Positions 5,351 to 6,478 of a stretch of 6,478 nucleotides of DNA are shown here, piece after piece. The notes under the pieces were generated by a model. It was given only the letters and a program-made list of their open reading frames with translations. It ran no database searches and was not told the origin of the DNA. The translations under genes were made by a program, and so were the position numbers. Every line of letters starts with the position of its first letter. The first letter of the stretch is position 1. The stretch lies in the NCBI GenBank assembly GCA_031283825.1, contig JAITAZ010000623.1, positions 1-6,478 on the forward strand. Direction: 5' to 3'. Source of the stretch: Planctomycetaceae bacterium. Lineage in GTDB: Bacteria > Planctomycetota > Planctomycetia > Pirellulales > Thermoguttaceae.

Positions 5351-5803
5351 ATGACAGAAGTAATTCTTTACACAGATGGAGCATGTAGTGGTAATCCTGG
5401 ACCTGGCGGTTGGGGATTTGTGTTGCGTCATCCTCAAAGCGGCAAGGAGATTGAGCGTTCCGGCGGAAATCCTAATACGACCAATAATCAAATGGAGTTG
5501 ACCGCCGTAATCGAAGGACTAAAAGCATTGAGAAGACCAACGACAATTGAAATCATAAGCGACTCTAAATACGTATTGCAAGGATTAGCCGATTGGTTGC
5601 CAGGCTGGAAAAAAAACGGTTGGCAACGAAAAGAAAAAGGAAAAAATATACCAATCAAAAATGTCGAACTTTGGAAAGAATTAGATTCATTAACGCAAAA
5701 ACATGAAATTATGCTAACTCATGTCAAAGGTCATGCCGGTCACGCCGACAACGAAAGATGCGATAAACTCGCAACCACCGCAATCGCAAAATATAGAAAA
5801 TGA
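5351..5803 (+). CDS. rnhA: Ribonuclease HI
   Basis: This 150-residue cytosolic enzyme cuts the RNA strand of RNA-DNA hybrids, removing R-loops and replication primers. All active-site residues are present: D9 in YTDGACSGNPGPGGWG, E49 in NNQMELTA, D71 in ISDSKYV, H128 in VKGHAGH and D138 in NERCDKLA. They match E. coli D10, E48, D70, H124 and D134. The basic handle region is kept (GWKKNGWQRKEKGK, residues 85-98), so this is the bacterial type I form with its substrate-binding protrusion. The length is normal. ATG 5351 puts the first beta strand at the very N terminus, as in the family. No Shine-Dalgarno site is visible. The gene ends 42 bases from the 3' end of a converging minus-strand gene. 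Confidence 0.97.
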   Translation: MTEVILYTDGACSGNPGPGGWGFVLRHPQSGKEIERSGGNPNTTNNQMELTAVIEGLKALRRPTTIEIISDSKYVLQGLADWLPGWKKNGWQRKEKGKNIPIKNVELWKELDSLTQKHEIMLTHVKGHAGHADNERCDKLATTAIAKYRK

Positions 5804-5845
5804 TAAATACAACTGCTCAACCGTAATCGCAAATTGCCGGAATGA

Positions 5846-6478
5846 TTATGATTTTTTGTCCTTTTCAGCATTAAGAGCTAGAGATATTATCTTATCCTTG
5901 ACCTTGTTAGATAACTGCGACCACGCCTTAACCAACTTTTGAAGATTTTGATCAAACTTAATCGAACTACGCGAGTTGTTAAAGTAATTGCGTTTGTCTT
6001 CAATTTCCTTGTTGTCTAAATTTTCGTCTGATTCGTTTTGTTCAATTATGTCTATGACGCGTAAATCTGGGACGTCTTTTTTTTTCGATATGACTTTTAA
6101 ACTGGCGTCGCTGTAAGTTACTGTTTCAAATTCTGTATTTATTTCTGTTTCTTCTTTTGCGGCGTATTCGTTATTGTTTTCATTTTCTATAACATCTTCG
6201 ATTTCGTTTTGCATGTCGGCGACTTGAGATGTAACTAATTTTAGCGCGTCTGAGCCGTCAAGTGCTTTCTTTTTTAATGCGTATATTCGATCATGTAGCG
6301 GTAAAATCGGTTTCAATATTGGGGTTACTATCGAAGGAAGATCAAGATTGCTTTTCCGAATCTCGCCGCTTGATCGGACGATAACATTAACGTTAATGTT
6401 ATCGTTTTTGATTTTATCGCCTTTGATTTTTTCTCCTTTAGTATTTCCTCCGGCTTTAACGGCAGACGACAAAATCTT
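5846..6478 (-). CDS. Uncharacterised repeat-bearing protein, probably 5' truncated
   Basis: The frame is open to the window edge, so the true start is probably outside; a TTG at 6472 is the only in-window start near the edge and would give 208 residues. Numbered from that TTG, residues 13-32 show five-residue repeats (GEKIK, GDKIK, NDNIN, VNVIV). These resemble the GDK-rich repeats found in some bacterial multidomain signalling or STAND-type proteins. Then comes a proline-rich segment (about 45-60), an acidic low-complexity linker (about 85-120) and a basic helical tail. The tail (KLVKAWSQLSNKVKDKIISL) resembles the short C-terminal W-x-x-L segment I associate with some planctomycete integrases and plasmid proteins, but no recombinase domain is visible. 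I cannot assign a function. It converges on RNase HI with no clear terminator in the 42-base gap. Confidence 0.55.
   Translation of the reverse strand, partial: KILSSAVKAGGNTKGEKIKGDKIKNDNINVNVIVRSSGEIRKSNLDLPSIVTPILKPILPLHDRIYALKKKALDGSDALKLVTSQVADMQNEIEDVIENENNNEYAAKEETEINTEFETVTYSDASLKVISKKKDVPDLRVIDIIEQNESDENLDNKEIEDKRNYFNNSRSSIKFDQNLQKLVKAWSQLSNKVKDKIISLALNAEKDKKS
6378..6405. repeat. 28-bp perfect palindrome inside the minus-strand gene
   Basis: The half-site ACGATAACATTAAC (6378-6391) is followed directly by its exact reverse complement (6392-6405), with no spacer. It encodes most of the NDNINVNVIV segment of the minus-strand protein. Perfect symmetry over 14-bp arms is very unlikely by chance in a window this size. 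Confidence 0.85.

Overview
The window reads as an AT-rich bacterial chromosome segment, most likely from a planctomycete. The main evidence is the pair at 281-928 (TIGR03936/DUF2344 radical-SAM-linked protein) and 995-2593 (RNase E/G family endoribonuclease). This order is one I associate with Planctomycetes, and the RNase carries an insertion in its S1 domain of the sort seen in that phylum. Weak or absent Shine-Dalgarno sequences before most genes fit as well. The assignment comes from family knowledge, not from a search.

Layout. Positions 1-280 are a non-coding leader with a long AT-rich stem-loop (130-161) and a second hairpin just before the first gene. 281-928 and 995-2593 are the TIGR03936 protein and the RNase G-type enzyme. 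After an AT-rich gap, 2764-3792 encodes a YhcG/DUF1016 PDDEXK nuclease. It contains a 31-bp perfect palindrome in frame, and a partial copy of that palindrome lies across the start of the gene. 3793-4283 is mostly non-coding but holds a near-consensus sigma70-type promoter, a possible 47-aa membrane peptide and a small GC palindrome. 4284-4769 (unrecognised protein with the only canonical ribosome binding site here) and 4786-5187 (MNT-type nucleotidyltransferase without a visible HEPN partner) look like a two-gene operon. 5351-5803 is RNase HI. Converging on it from the minus strand is an unrecognised, probably 5'-truncated gene (5846-6478) with pentapeptide-like repeats and a 28-bp perfect palindrome.

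Three genes act directly on RNA or nucleic acid (RNase G-type, RNase HI, YhcG nuclease). The first two are housekeeping. YhcG and the nucleotidyltransferase are families typical of accessory or defence-associated DNA, so the window looks like a core locus into which accessory genes and small palindromic repeats have entered.

The most notable unexplained signals are structural. One is a repeated stem-loop element (130-185 and 5198-5254) whose two copies keep the same geometry and sit about 95 bp before two different genes. The other is a pair of long perfect palindromes inside coding sequence. I see no tRNA, rRNA, CRISPR array or recognisable insertion sequence. No complete new system can be demonstrated; the 4284-5187 gene pair is the best candidate.
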